DNA of 64,000 nucleotides from contig MU832113.1 in assembly GCA_029204225.1 (NCBI GenBank), positions 22,791 through 86,790 on the forward strand, read 5' to 3'. Below the pieces are notes generated by a model. It was not told where the DNA came from. It searched no databases and saw only the letters and a list, made by a program, of their open reading frames with translations. A program made the position numbers and the translations under genes. The stretch is from Diphasiastrum complanatum. Taxonomy: Eukaryota > Streptophyta > Lycopodiopsida > Lycopodiales > Lycopodiaceae. Below, piece by piece: positions 11,997 through 24,189 of this stretch. The stretch's first letter is position 1. Every line of letters begins with the position of its first letter.

Positions 11997-13950
11997 ACCT
12001 TAGCTGGAGAATTTATTTGCTAACCCCTGCAAAAGATTTAGTAACACTTCGGGGAAGAAAAACATCAGTATTGGCGAAAAGGCAAAATTCAATCAAAGTC
12101 GGTCAGTGGACAAACCATCGAAGTCATTTTGAGAGTATTTCCTTTTCTTTAGCTAGGAGATTCAATTTTTCCTTAGTCGGTAGACAAATATATCATCGAG
12201 GAACGACGATTTATAACCATAAAAAGTCATCAGTACAAAGACTTGGCCTAAGCGACGTTAAGGACTAAGGAGTGTGGCTTAGACCTAGTGTCCGAGGTGA
12301 AGTAACTTTCACCGCTCAACTCAACTCGCTCGTAGGAGTAGGAAGATAATGAGGGCTGGCCCCTACTAATTGAAAAATAGGTTTTTCAAGTTTCAGACTA
12401 ACCCGAAAAAGGGTCTCAAAAATTTTCGAGTTTCAAGTCTCGAAAATTTTCGAGACTCAAAACTTCGTCTCTCCACAAATTGTCTCGAAAATTTAAAGAC
12501 TCCAGAAATTCGAGTTTTGAGGCTCAAAATATTGAAGTCTCCAAAAATTTGAGTTTCGAGTCTCGAAAATTTTGTCTCTCCACAAATTGTCTCGAAAATT
12601 TGGACACTCCAAAAATTTGAGTTTCGAGTCTCGAAAAATTCGTGTCTCAAAAATCTTGACACTCAAAACATTGAAGTCTCCAAAAATTCAAGCTTTGAGT
12701 CTCGAAAATTTCGCGTCTCCAAAAATCGAAACCTCGAAATATACCTCAAAAATATCTCCAAAAATTCGTGTCTTGAGTCTCCATAAATTCGTTCCTCCAC
12801 ATTGACTCTCGACAATTTGGAGTCTCCAAAAATTGAGTCCCGAAAATTTGGAGACTCCAAAAGTTCGAGTCTAGAAAAATTGGTGTTTCGAGTCTCGAAA
12901 ATTTTGAGACTCCAAAAATTGAAATCTCCAACAATTTGAGTTTTGAGTCTCGGCAAGACTAGGCAGGAAACCTTAGCTGGAGGATTTATTTGCTAACCCC
13001 TGCAAAAGATTTAGTAACGCTTTGGGAAAGAAAAACATCAGTATTGGCGAAAAGGCAGTCGGCGGTCAGTGGACAAACCATCGAAGTCATTTTAAGTGTA
13101 TTTCCTTTTCTTTAGCTAGGAAATTCAATTTTTCCTTAGTCGGTAGACAAATATATCATCGAGGAATGATGATTTATTACTATAAAAAGTCATCGGTACA
13201 AAGACTTGGCCTAAGCGACGTTAAGGACTAAGGAGTGTGGCTTAGACGTAGTGTGCGAGGTGACGTAACTTTCACCACTCGACTCAACTCGCCCGTAGGA
13301 GTAGGAAGATAATGAGGGCTGGCCCCTACTTATTGAAAAACATATTTTTCAAGTTTCAGACTAACCCTAAAAAGGGTCTCGAAAAGTTTTGAGTTTCGAG
13401 TCTCGAAAATTTTTTGTCTCAACAAATTCGAAAATTCGAAAATTTTCGAGACTCAAAACTTTGTCTCTCCACAAATTGTCTCGAAAATTTAGAGACTCCA
13501 GAAATTCGAGTTTCAAGACTTGAAATATTGAAGTCTCCAAAAATTCGAGTTTTGAGTCTCGAAAATTTCGTCTCTCCACAAATTGTCTCAAAAATTTGGA
13601 CATTCCAAAAATTTGAGTTTCGAGTCTCAAAAAATTTGTGTCTCGAAAATTTCGAGACTCAAAATATTGAAGTCTCCAAAAATTTGAGTTTCGCGTCTCG
13701 AAAATTTCGTGTCCAAAAACTGAAACCTCGAAATATGCCTCAAAAATATCTCCAAAAATTCGTGTCTCGAGTCTCCAAAAATTTGTTCCTCCACATTGAG
13801 TCCCAACAATTTGGAGTCTCCAAAAATTGAGTCCCAAAAATCTGGAGACTCCAAAAATTCGAGTCTAGAAAAATTCATGTTTGAGTCTCGAAAATTTTGA
13901 GACTCCAAAAAGTAAAATCTCCAACAATTCGAGTTTTGAGTCTCGAAAAA
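11977..13950. repeat. Tandem duplication of a ~973-bp unit containing self-complementary arrays
   Basis: The segment starting at GGCAGGAAACCTTAGCTGGAG recurs 973 bp later (the CCT at 11998 matches the CCT at 12971). Each unit has about 390 bp of unique sequence, including the shared motifs ACATCAGTATTGGCGAAAAG and AGACTTGGCCTAAGCGACG. About 580 bp of array follows, built from GAGTCTCGAAAATTT and its complement. Perfect palindromes such as GTCTCGAAAATTTTCGAGAC (about 12440) are embedded. Reading frames open on both strands in the arrays are a by-product of this symmetry, not genes. Confidence 0.85.
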
Positions 13951-14073
13951 TTTGTGTTCAATTTGAGTTGAGTTCGTGTCCAATTCGTGTCGAGTGTGCA
14001 TTTAGTCCAATTTGTGTCTAGAAAAATTCAAGTTTAGACATTTGTGTCTGGAAAAATTCTTTGAATTCGAGTC

Positions 14074-14329
<256 letters not shown>

Positions 14330-15288
14330 ATTTGACGAATTTTTTTTAGGATTTTTTCATAGCTTGGGTTTTTAAGGTTTCCAGATAAAAGAAATAGCTG
14401 ACTGAATGATCGATTCCTTTGTGTAAAGAAACTTGAAAATTCAGATTTTATCTTGTTATAATTATTATGGCCGCCTTATCCATCATGTGAATTTTGAACT
14501 GGTCGGGATTTCGAAATGAATTAGATGCATGAAATTTATCACCACTTATCAATCAGTAGGTATGTAAGGACAATCATCCCAGTTTCGTAGTTTCAATTGG
14601 CTCTGTTCCTGTCAATCATTGTCCAAGATTCTTACAACATTCTGACGATATCGAGGCGGTAAAGAACAACCATACTATGTATAGGGATCGTCTTCTCTAG
14701 CGGAATAATAATGTCTAAGACTCCACAATTCCGACTGGTGAATATATAATAATAAAGTTAGTACTAAGTAGGCGGATGAACCTTTCAAGTGGTCCTCAAC
14801 AGGACAGGGTCTAGTTGTTTTTCCATTTCCATTTGGGCCAAAATGTGTTGTGCATTGCCGAACATAATGGTTGGAGCTACTTTCAAGTATTCGGGAGTTC
14901 AGATCCGTCAAAGTATCAGTAATAAGTAATCATTAGATGCTTTGATGCATTTTATGTTCAGATTTGTGAAAGCGGCAGTTATTATCAGATTCTTTGATGC
15001 ATTTTCGGTTTAGATTTGTGAAAGCAGCGATAATTATCAGATGTTTCCATGCAGTGAAAAGATGATCAGAAAATGAGAAGTGTAGAGCGGGGTATGAATA
15101 TTACCGAGGGCAGCTTCCATTGGAGGTGAAAAGCATTTCTAAGATGAGCATGGGCATGACGCCATTTCTTCTTAGTCGCTATTCTCTTTATAATACTACT
15201 CCTTGTTTAAACCGTGCAGGCAGATTAGCCATCTTCCAATCGAATATTAGAAGGCATCAATCCCATAATAACAACAATACTTATTCCA
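14330..15288. other. No recognisable gene
   Basis: About 950 bp with no domain-bearing frame. A partial direct repeat sharing TTTGATGCATTTT and TTCAGATTTGTGAAAGC variants occurs near 14940-15030. Confidence 0.5.
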
Positions 15289-15375
15289 GCAATAATAATA
15301 ATAATAACAATTCGTGTCTAGAGAAATTCGTCTAGAGAAATTCGTGTCTAGAGAAACTCGTTTCTAGAGAAATTC
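15289..15375. repeat. AAT-rich tract plus TCTAGAGAAATTCGTG repeats
   Basis: An AATAATAATA-rich run precedes four copies of TCTAGAGAAATTCGT (15317-15375). The motif resembles TCTAGAAAAATTC at 14015-14060, so it looks like a spill-over of the neighbouring array family. Confidence 0.6.
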
Positions 15376-15379
15376 GTGG

Positions 15380-15697
15380 AGCTTACTCGCAGATGTGGAT
15401 CATCTCTTTCACCTATGCTGCTGGTAGAAGACTGTTGGTGACGCTCCATGGACCTAGAGTTCCTCATGCTCTTCCTCCTCCTGCTGGAGGTAGACTCATC
15501 TTCTGCTGGATGTAGACCCATCTTCTGTTGGAGGTAGACCCTTGAGAAGTTTGCACGCCTCTGATGTGTCTTTTACATGCATAAGTATAAAAAACAAATT
15601 TACTATAAATAGAATGGCCCTTAAAAATAGCACACAAACATGGCCAAACTATTATTGAGGGGTGTCAAATAGACATCAATTCCTAACACTTCTCCTT
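15380..15697 (-). mobile_element. Copia-2 3' LTR portion and polypurine tract
   Basis: On the minus strand, AAGGAGAAG (15697-15689) is a good polypurine tract. It is followed at once by TGTTAGGAATTGATG, a typical LTR start. A TATA-like CTATTTATAGTA lies about 80 nt further in, as expected for U3. The far end of the LTR is not resolved, so the left limit is approximate. Confidence 0.5.
15466..15545. repeat. CTGCTGGAGGTAGACCC minisatellite
   Basis: Three imperfect copies of a unit of about 29 bp around CTGGAGGTAGACCCATCTTC, close to or inside the distal part of the copia-2 LTR. Confidence 0.55.
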
Positions 15698-17990
15698 AAT
15701 ATTTACTTTGTTATCTATTACTCTTATAAGTTCTCTAAATTTCTGATTTTTTTTTTGTCAAGACCTTTGGTAAAGATATCTGCAACTTGTTTTTCTGTAG
15801 GCTCCACTTTCCTTGAAAGTAGATGGATCCTTGGTTTCCAATACTATAGCCATGTAAGCAAAGTGTACATCCCCATCTTTATGATGATCCTCCTATCGAT
15901 CCTCCTGTCGACTCTTGATCTTCATGTTGCTTTTCAAGTCTAGTTGATCTCCTAGTCTCTTGTATACTAGATTCTCCCTGTTCCATAATAACACCATCCT
16001 TGATAGTTTCATAGTACCATCTAGGCAATCTTCTAGTTTCTGATGTAGGATGCTTCTTGCTTGGTGAAGTAGGAGGTGAATAAGTATCCCATATACTTGA
16101 CCTTTCCTTCCTCTTTCCTATCTCAATCAAAGACACTTTAGGATCTTGAATTGGTGTAGGCGATACATATATCGATTCAGGTTTTTGTAATAACTCGTCA
16201 TATAATATAGAAGTTTCACCATCTTGATCTTTATCAAAATATATCTCTACATCTTTATGAATTGCCTCCTCATCAAAGATTACATCCCTATTTATGATTA
16301 TTTTGTTACCCTTGTCATATAACTTATGATAATCTCTTGATTATCATAACTAAGAAATAAACCCTTGGTCGCCTTATAATCCAATTTGCTCCTAGAATCC
16401 TTAGGTATGTGAGAATAAGCAATAGTTTCGAACACTTTCAAATGACTTACATCTGGCTTCCGACCCATGTAAGCTTCCTCCGATTGTCTATATGTTCCTT
16501 TCTCCACTTGTATCTTAAACCATGTAAAATATTTAAAAGCTTCACCTTTATTTTTCAGAAGACATATCCACGTCTTTCTAGAGTAGTCATCTACAAACAC
16601 CATATAGAGACTTGCTCCTCCATAAGATTGAGTCTTCATAGGACCAGACAAATCTGTATGAACAAGTTCTAGAACATTTTTCGTCCTGAGTGTACTAGAC
16701 AAAAATTTCTTTATATGATGCTTGTCTAAGACACAACCTTCACAAACATTGTGATCAGAAGACCTATAACCATGTTAAATTTCCTTCAGACTTGTAGACT
16801 TTTGGAATTGAGATGTTTATACCTCTTGTGCCATAACTTACTCAATGATTCAGTATCTACAACACTTGCATGATGATCCATCACCTGAGCTTGAAGTTTA
16901 TACAACCGCTCTGCAAATATGCTCTTAGCTATTACTTCATTCTTCTTGATGAGAGACATCTGTTCATCAAACTGCATCATGTGTTGCTTTGCAAAAGCTG
17001 ATACTGAGAGCAAGTTTTTCTTGATTCTTGGTACATAAAACACATCCTCTATATTTTCAGTCTTCCCTGAAGGTAGTTCTACTTGTACTTTTCCAACTTC
17101 CTTTATATCATATGTATAGTTGTCCCCCAACTTTACATTTGACCCATCATCTAATTTTGAAAATTAGATAGCCAATCTCGCCTAGGTGTCATGTGCTTTG
17201 AAACTTCTGAATCAATAAACTAAAAAAAAATTTCCTTTGAGAAGGCATTACCAGAAGATGTCGATGTCGAGAACAACTCATAGTCTTTAAAATCTACATC
17301 ACTCAATTCTGCATTATAAGTTTCTTGTTCTTCAGCAAATTTTCCATCTCAAATAAAACAGTTTCCTTTTTGAACCACTTTTTTCCCATCTTCTGACGAA
17401 TTTGATTGATTTTCCTTCATATCTTGCTGCTTTTTAGTCTTCATCTTTCCTTTGCTACCCTTCTTGGAACTTTGCTCTTGTTTTTTTGCCAAAAATGTCT
17501 GTTCTCTGAATTTATCACAACATCATTACAAAATTCTGATAGGCCAAAGGTAGACTATTAGGTACAATGGATTCCAAAACTGAATCTTGAATGCTTTCTT
17601 TAACTGTGATAAGTTGGCTCCTCGGATCTTCCACTCGAGTAAAGTAATTTGTTACTGATTCACGTAAACCCACCTTCTATGTGTGAAGCTTATTAGTCAA
17701 GAACATGATTTGTGATTTACTATTTCGTACAAGTTTTTCAGTATATATCCTAAGCCTCCTTGTGTCCAACAACATCTCTAATATGAGATATAATCATATC
17801 TTTCACTGATAAGTTGATGATATGATGAGCTTTTCTTGTACGTCTCTGATACTCCCGCGACTCTCTGTCAATGGTAGAATGTATCTCGACACCTGTGACG
17901 ATCTCGCAATATTTTTTTATCTTGAAGAATATTTTGAATCTTGAACTTCCATATGATGTAGTTCGTTTCATCTTGTGAAGAATTGAAAAA
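15698..17990 (-). pseudogene. Copia-2 gag-pol, degraded
   Basis: In minus-strand order: a gag fragment (about 17971-17750); a lysine-rich gag C-terminus (about 17490-17380); a protease site reading FIDSEVSKHMT (about 17215-17180), in which the catalytic DSG has become DSE; NIEDVFYVPRIKKNLLSVSA and SKLWHKRYKHLN (17130-16786); integrase beginning ELVHTDLSGP (about 16670); and the inter-domain hinge with RRLPRWYYETIK (about 16030). The integrase is internally deleted between FKIQVEKGTY and RQSEEAYMGRK, removing the rest of the catalytic core, and no RT is seen. Several frameshifts and stops are present. It is a dead element of the same family as the palindrome at 21829. Confidence 0.85.
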
Positions 17991-17999
17991 GATTATCTA

Positions 18000-18440
18000 T
18001 GTTAGATATAGGGGTCTTATGTTTTTTACATCAAGCATCTAGGTGTAGGATGTTGATAGGAATAAATTTGGCATAGATGGCAAATTATGCATTTCCACTT
18101 GTAATGCCACTATTGAGCCAAAATAGAGTAAGAGGCTAAACACGTGCCAATTAGAGTGTAGACAAGTGTAAAGTTTTTGTTTGATGAATTCCAAGAGGTC
18201 CAATAGGATTTAGAGGTGGAACCTTGTGAGGTCCAATAGGAAATTGAGGTGTGCTTGAATATAGTCCAATAGAATTAAGAGGTGCATGGATCAATGATCC
18301 AATAGGATCAAGAGGTGACAAAATATGGTCCAATCATAGTTAAGCATAGTGGTAGCTCGTGGACCTACTAGTATCATTGTACTCCTCATTTTGAATCTAA
18401 TTGATTTGGTGACTTCATGGATTTTGTGAGTTATTGGATT
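18000..18440. repeat. Spacer with GTCCAATAGGATTAAGAGGTG minisatellite
   Basis: Four or five imperfect copies of TCCAATAGGA(T/A)T(T/C)AAGAGGTG lie between about 18190 and 18345, spaced 35-45 bp. The stretch lies between the copia-2 and copia-1 bodies and may be LTR or leader sequence of one of them. At its right end TTTCTCTCTCTACCCGAG is repeated in tandem (18450-18500) at the break point of copia-1. Confidence 0.5.
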
Positions 18441-18441
18441 T

Positions 18442-21400
18442 CTAGCTTTCTCTCTCTACCCGAGAGCTCATGATGCATTTTCTCTCTCTACCCGAGGAGA
18501 GCAGCTTGTTTTTACTTAGATTATTTTTTGAATACTTCCTATACGTGTGAGTGAGAGTTGGAAGTGATTGAATGCATGTAGTAGTGTGTTTTTGCCATAG
18601 CTCCATTGGAGTATCTGCTCTGAGAATTTTCCATATGGAATTTTTCAACATAGAGTGAGCATATCTAGATTGGCATATAAAGACATGATTTTCATAAAAA
18701 TCAATTTCTAGGCCTAGGATGTAATGCATCTCTCCTAGATCTTGCATTTTAAACTCACATCCAAGTGCTAGCTTGGTTTCATCAACTAGCTTGATACAAC
18801 TTCCACAAAGAATAATGTCATCAACATAAATTAGAAGAATGACAATATTGCTATCAACAAACTTTAGATACATGGAAGGATCATAGTCACTAAGAGTAAA
18901 TCCTAGTGAGATAAGAAAAGAGTTAAGTCTTGAATACCATGATCTTGGTGCTTGCTTGAGTCCATACAGACTTTTGAAGAGCAAGCACACTTTGGACTCA
19001 TCCTTGATGAATCCTTGAGGTTGTTCCATATAGATCTCCTCCTCAAGATAACCATTTAGAAAAGCATTGGATACATCTAATTGGAACACCTTCCACTTGA
19101 AAAAACAAGCAAGAGAAATAAGAATTCTTATTGTCACCATCTTTGCAACGAGTGCAAAGGTCTCCTCATAATCAAGACCATGGATTTGAGCAAATCCTTT
19201 GGCACATAGTCTTGCTTTATGCTTGTTGATGGTGCCATCATGATTGAATCTGATCCGAAATACCCACTTGCAACCAATCACATGCTTGTTGGATGGAGGA
19301 TCCACAAGCTCCCAAGTATTGTTGGTGATCAATGCATCATACTCTTGCTTCATGGCATCATAGCACTCCTTCGTATTGAGTGCCTCTTGTACATTCTTTG
19401 GCTCTTCATGAGAGACATAAAAAACATAATTAGTGGAATCAAGATCCACTTGTTTGCCTTTGTCAACATATGAGAGCCTCTTAGGCTCGGATCTATCTCT
19501 CATGGATCTTCTTGGTGAAAAAATCTGAGGAGAGTCTTCTTCAGATCTCGACCTCATCACATCATGATTGTCTTCAAAATCAATAATTGATGATGCATCC
19601 ATAGATTTCTTGATCTCGGCCTCTTCAAATGATGAGTGTTGATCTTCATGAAAGACAACATCTCTACTTTCAATAACTTGAGAAGTAGAGAGTATAAAGA
19701 CTCTATAGGCCTTCTTGGTGGATGAGTATCCAACCATGATCCCTTTGCATGCACTAAGATCTTCCTTCTTCCTTGTTTCCAAGGGAATATGCACAAAGCA
19801 TAAGCATCCAAAAACTCTAAGGTGATCAACCTTAGGCTTCTTCAAAAATAAGATTTCATATGGTGACTTTCCTCCAAGAGCTATATGTGGGAGAATATTG
19901 CAAAGATAATTTGCACAATTAATGGCTTCTCCCCAAAAATCTTTGGGCAAAGATGCCTCAATTCTCATAGATTTTGCACATTCACATAGAGATCTATTCT
20001 TTCTCTCGGCCACTCCATTTTGAGATGGAGAGTAGGCACAAGAAAACTCTCTTTTAATGCCTTCAAGCTCACAAAAATCTTGAAATTTATTGGAGATATA
20101 TTCACCACCTCCATCATTTCTAAGAGCTTTAATCTTGAATGAGAATTGCTTCTCTACATAAGCTTTGAAAATAAGGAAATGATCAAACACCATAGATTTT
20201 GAAGCAAGAAGATATATCCAAGTGAATCTTGTGTAATCATCAATGAAAGTAACAAAACAAGTGGCTCCTCCCTTGCTTGTAGTTGATGAGAAATGCACAT
20301 CCGAGTGGATTAACTCCAAAGGATGCTTTCTTTTGATAGAAGATCTTGTAAATGGCTTTTTGTGAGATTTAGCAATAGCACAAGCCTCACAAGGCTTGAT
20401 CTTCTTGGAGAGTGACTTTGGCAAGCCAATAGCTTTGGCTTCTTTGATCATAGAGAGCATGGATTTGTAGTTGGGATGTCCCAACCTCCTATGCCATAAT
20501 TCCTCCATAGAGAGCTTGTTCACAAGAGCAACATTACAAGCATTCACATACTCATTTGGATCTAGTTTATAGATGCCACCAAATCTAGATCCTAATGCAA
20601 GTATCTCATCATTCTTCTTAATAGTGCAAGTATCAACATTGAATTTTACATCAAGGCCATTATCAAGCAATTGGCCAACACTAATAAGATTCTTGGTAAG
20701 CTTAGGTACATAAAGAACTCTAGAGAGAGAAAGAACTTTAGAGGATGCAAGCTTCAAGAGAATGTTCCCTATGCCTTCAATGGGACATTCAAAATCATTT
20801 GCAGTGTATATTGATTTCTTGACTCCATCATAAGGTGCAATAGAAGAGAAAGAGTCCTTGGAGCTACACATATGTGAAGAGGCTCCACTATCAATATACC
20901 ATACGTCGTCCTTCTTGAAAGGAGTAGATGAGAAACTAGAGACCATAAGAGATCCCTCTCCATCACTTGCAATAGTGTCTTCCTTCTCATTGGTAATATT
21001 GGCTTGCTTGAGTTGATTCTTCTTTTTGAAGCAATTAGTGGCATAATGACCTTTCTTGCCACAATAAAAGCACTTGATCTTCTTCTTCTTGAGCTTGGAT
21101 GATGAAGCATTAGAGGAATCATTTTCCTCCTCATCTTTGTCTTTGGATTTGACTTTGTCCTTGCTTGAGGATTGTTGATGCTGGTTCTTGCTCCTCCCTT
21201 TGTGCTTATCCTTGGCAAAGAGAGCTTTGCCATCATTATGAGTGAGAGAAAGCTTGTCCATCCTCAAGAGCTTGTACTCTTGTCTTGATTCTTCTGAAAT
21301 TAGCACACTTTGGAGAGCCTCCAAACTTGGTAGCTCCTCCTTAATGGCATAGGATTGGACAAGGTTATCAAATTCACTTCTCAAGCCATTGAGAATGACT

Positions 21401-21775
21401 TGAACTAGCTCATTTTGATTGATGGAATCACCGATACAAGCAAGCTCTCTATGAATATCTTTTACTCTCAAAACATAACTAGATGCACTCTCATCACTCT
21501 TTTGGCTACTTTGAAAGATTTCATTCCTAAGAGTGAGAAGCCTAGAGGTATTCTTAGCCTCATAGATAATCTTGAGACAATCCCAAGCTTTTTTGGCTGT
21601 TGTACAAGTACCTATCTCCCTCAATATCTCATTAGAGACATTCATCTTAATGTAGTGGAGAGCCATCCTAGCTCTCTTTTTGTATTTTTGAACCTCTTGA
21701 AGAACTTGTGGTTCTTCTTCAAGGCCAAGAACTATGTCCATCACGTCTTGAAGGATTAAAGGTTGTTATCATTAG
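18442..21775 (-). mobile_element. Copia-1: uninterrupted gag-protease-integrase-RT polyprotein, truncated at both ends
   Basis: An open frame of about 1100 codons (21744-18442) encodes gag with the zinc knuckle CFYCGKKGHYATNC (residue about 225). The protease YIDSGASSHM lies near residue 285 and the pre-integrase LWHRRLGHPN near 415. The integrase has HSDVHFSS, NDGGGEY (usual DNGGEY) and SQNGVAERKN. The RT has CKWVFRIRF, LDVSNAFLNG and LIYVDDIIL (residue about 972). The frame then drifts out of register near SMLKNSIWK and ends in unrelated residues, so RNase H is lost. The gag N-terminus is also missing, with the frame open only to about 21775. No LTR can be paired. It has the best-preserved coding sequence of the elements here, yet cannot be autonomous. 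Confidence 0.92.
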
Positions 21776-21828
21776 TATTTGTGAGACTTATGAGAAAAAT
21801 TTAGACCATAAGTTATTCAGATGATATT

Positions 21829-21953
21829 GATTCAGGAGCTTCAAAGCACATGACACGTAGCGGAAACTGGTTATCTAATTCGCGAAAGCTTTGAGATTTG
21901 CGAATTAGATAACCAGACTTCAGTACGTGTCATGTGCTTTGAAGCTCCTGATT
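21829..21953. repeat. Palindrome of two head-to-head copia protease segments
   Basis: Left arm 21829-21882 and right arm 21900-21953 are near-perfect reverse complements around a 17-nt spacer. The plus strand of the left arm reads IDSGASKHMTR and then WLSNS. The minus strand of the right arm reads ESGASKHMTRTEVWLSNS. Each arm is thus the aspartic protease active-site region of a copia-2-type element, one per strand. A stem of about 54 bp interrupted by one small internal mismatch zone could form. Confidence 0.9.
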
Positions 21954-22130
21954 CAGTAGACCAAAAATCTTCTTCCTTTGAGAAGGCACTACCAAAAGGT
22001 GATGCCAATGCTGAGAAGGCACTACCAGAAGATGTCGCGAATCTTGAAACTCTGTTACCTAATCCTGAAGCTTTGGCCTAGTCTGTCGCCTATAGCAAAT
22101 CTTGAAGCTTTCGCGAATCTTTCATGAATC
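21900..22130 (-). pseudogene. Copia-2-family gag/protease fragment
   Basis: Beyond the palindrome, the motif TTTGAGAAGGCACTACCA occurs twice with GAAGATGTCG nearby. It matches TTTGAGAAGGCATTACCAGA at about 17236 in copia-2, in the same orientation. This is a short upstream piece of a second copy of that family, with no open frame. Confidence 0.65.
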
Positions 22131-22440
22131 AATAACCTTTCGAGTATGTGATCGATCTGTAAACAGCAACAATCTAGAAACAATCCTGTCAAAACTGTCG
22201 CGATCTACCAGTTTCAAAATTTCTATGAAGTTTACAAATCTTTGTTTCAAAGTTTTATTTGTTGTTTAATTTATATTTTTGGATCTTTAAATTCAGAGAC
22301 ATTGCATATGATCTGCATGATTATTTATTACACATTATGCAAGATCACTATCAATTACATATCATGATGAGTCATTCACTGGTCACAATTACTTGACTAT
22401 GAATTGTATCTTGTAACAGCCAGGTTTAAAAGAATGGACC
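22131..22440. other. No recognisable gene
   Basis: AT-rich spacer between the copia-2-family fragment and the coding relic. No element ends or RNA were seen. Confidence 0.4.
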
Positions 22441-24189
22441 ATGTCTGGTAAACAACATACGCTCTTAAATAGGGTACCCATCAATGAAGAAAGGTATTTC
22501 ACAGAGTCATCATTGTCACGGATGGTTTTAGAAGAAAATGTCGCTCATCGCGACATTCCAAAAAAATTTGTGATCAACCCTCATCGACAAGTCCTATCTG
22601 CGATCAAGCTTTCCAAAAGTACTAATCCTGGTCGTCGACAGTTTCTATTGCTTTCGGTACACAATTATACTGCATTTTTTGATAATTCGGCATTTGAATA
22701 GGTGATACAAAGTTTGTACCTAAGCAATATATATTGTCACCACTCACAATAATACAACATGGAATATGTACTCGCATTGATACTGGAGATACAGGGAAAA
22801 CTAGCTTGAAATCATGCATTGACAAAAGAGACAATTGATGTTCTTTGTAATAGTTCATTTTGGAACAATGTATCTACAAACATCACGCTTCGCCAAACAA
22901 AGACGCGATTGTCAATAGGTGTTTGTCATTTTTGTGCATTGTTCGACATTCCGTACAAAACTCCGAATGTTTTTAATTTTTAGATATTGACACAAAATGA
23001 CTGCAATTCCATGGTTGGTGAACAACTGCCTTTTATTGAGAAAGATCTCTTAGATGTCTCAAAAGTACAAAATCGTGTATCAGGTGTTATGTTATTTTAT
23101 TGTCAACAAAATAGTTTGTTCATATGAATCAAAGCTGAAAATGCATTGGAGTAGTATTGCAGCTTGTATCTATCAGGGAAAACATCCCGCGACAAATACT
23201 ATAGCTGTCAATTGGGCTTCGACCATTGGGAAGTTGTGCATCATTGACATTGTTCATGTAGCGCATCGTGATTTACATCAACGTCATCACAAAAGTGCTA
23301 CAGACATTGACATATTCGTGGAAACTATCGAATACATTCTTAGTTTACTTGAATACCAAACGTGCCAAAAGCAAATCAGGTATGTCTATTTCAATGAAAG
23401 ACCTTGTACAAGGATAAATTGTAAAATTATTAAATAGAAAACAAAATCATTTTATGTCTATTTCATATCAATTATTTTATTTGAATGATACAATCTTGGC
23501 CCAACTTATTGTCAAGGTGTCAATGGACATGTGATATCAACTTGTATGGATTCCCATGTACAATCTTCTCCGATCGCATTTGTTGAATCTCGTTTGTGTG
23601 TTGTCGATGAACTAGAAAGACAAAAGATTGTACTACAAGCTGATATTTCTATTTTGAAAAGAGAATTGTCAACCATTGAACATAAATTGTACATGTACGT
23701 GAGGACATTGACGTTCCACCTTTACAACAACTAGTATCAGAGGAAACACTCCAAATATGACGACCCAGTTCTAGTTATAGCGATTTGTTATTTTGTTGGC
23801 CTATAATTCCAGGAAATTTTATGACGTTTAAAGAGACAATGTCAAACTTGCAAGTCTTTGTTGACAAAGCCACGCACTGTTTAGATCCAACTATTCGACT
23901 TGCCGGATTCTATACTGGTTTTCTTATCAAATGGATTCCATGCAAGTTACCCAAGGGATGTTGCCCAAAAATACAAGATTGGTTTAATCCAAATATACCT
24001 TTAATAGATGGAGTAGATATATTGTTATACCTAAAAATCCGAGATTTACCAATTGAAGAACGTGTACTATTTGAACGAATGGTGCAACAAATTTTTTTAG
24101 AAATTGAGCATGAGTGTTTAGGAAATTCGAGGGATCATTACTTCGAACGCATGGCTTTGTGTTACCGTGCGTTACAAACGAGTATGTAA
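22441..24189 (+). pseudogene. Unrecognised broken coding locus, not a retroelement; possibly virus-derived
   Basis: Several protein-like segments follow each other on the plus strand in changing frames: 22441-22701, about 22700-22842, about 22870-23125 (one stop), 23150-23437, 23489-23734 and 23762-24189 (ending in TAG/TAA-free sequence to TAA). The segments have ordinary amino-acid composition, including a coiled-coil-like ERQKIVLQADISILKREL. The last, about 137 codons, is Cys- and Trp-containing and looks globular. Some breaks coincide with plausible splice sites (AATTTTTAG at about 22983, CAAATCAG/GTATGT at about 23379, ATTCCAG at about 23813), so an intron-bearing gene is possible. Stops and shifts elsewhere favour a pseudogene. 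I recognise no family. AT-richness and lack of TE motifs suggest an old viral insertion, but this is inference only. Confidence 0.4.

Noticed and set aside
11846-12268. 140-codon plus-strand frame near the duplication
   Set aside because: Covers the minisatellite and the unit border; the equivalent frame in the second unit is only 69 codons and no domain is present.
13367-13837. Long frames on both strands (156 and 138 codons) in the self-complementary array
   Set aside because: Open on both strands only because the repeat lacks stop codons in either orientation; composition is repetitive (LETRIF, SLENF) and no domain exists.
22622-22858. 78-codon minus-strand frame
   Set aside because: Shadow of a better plus-strand coding-like segment in the same interval.
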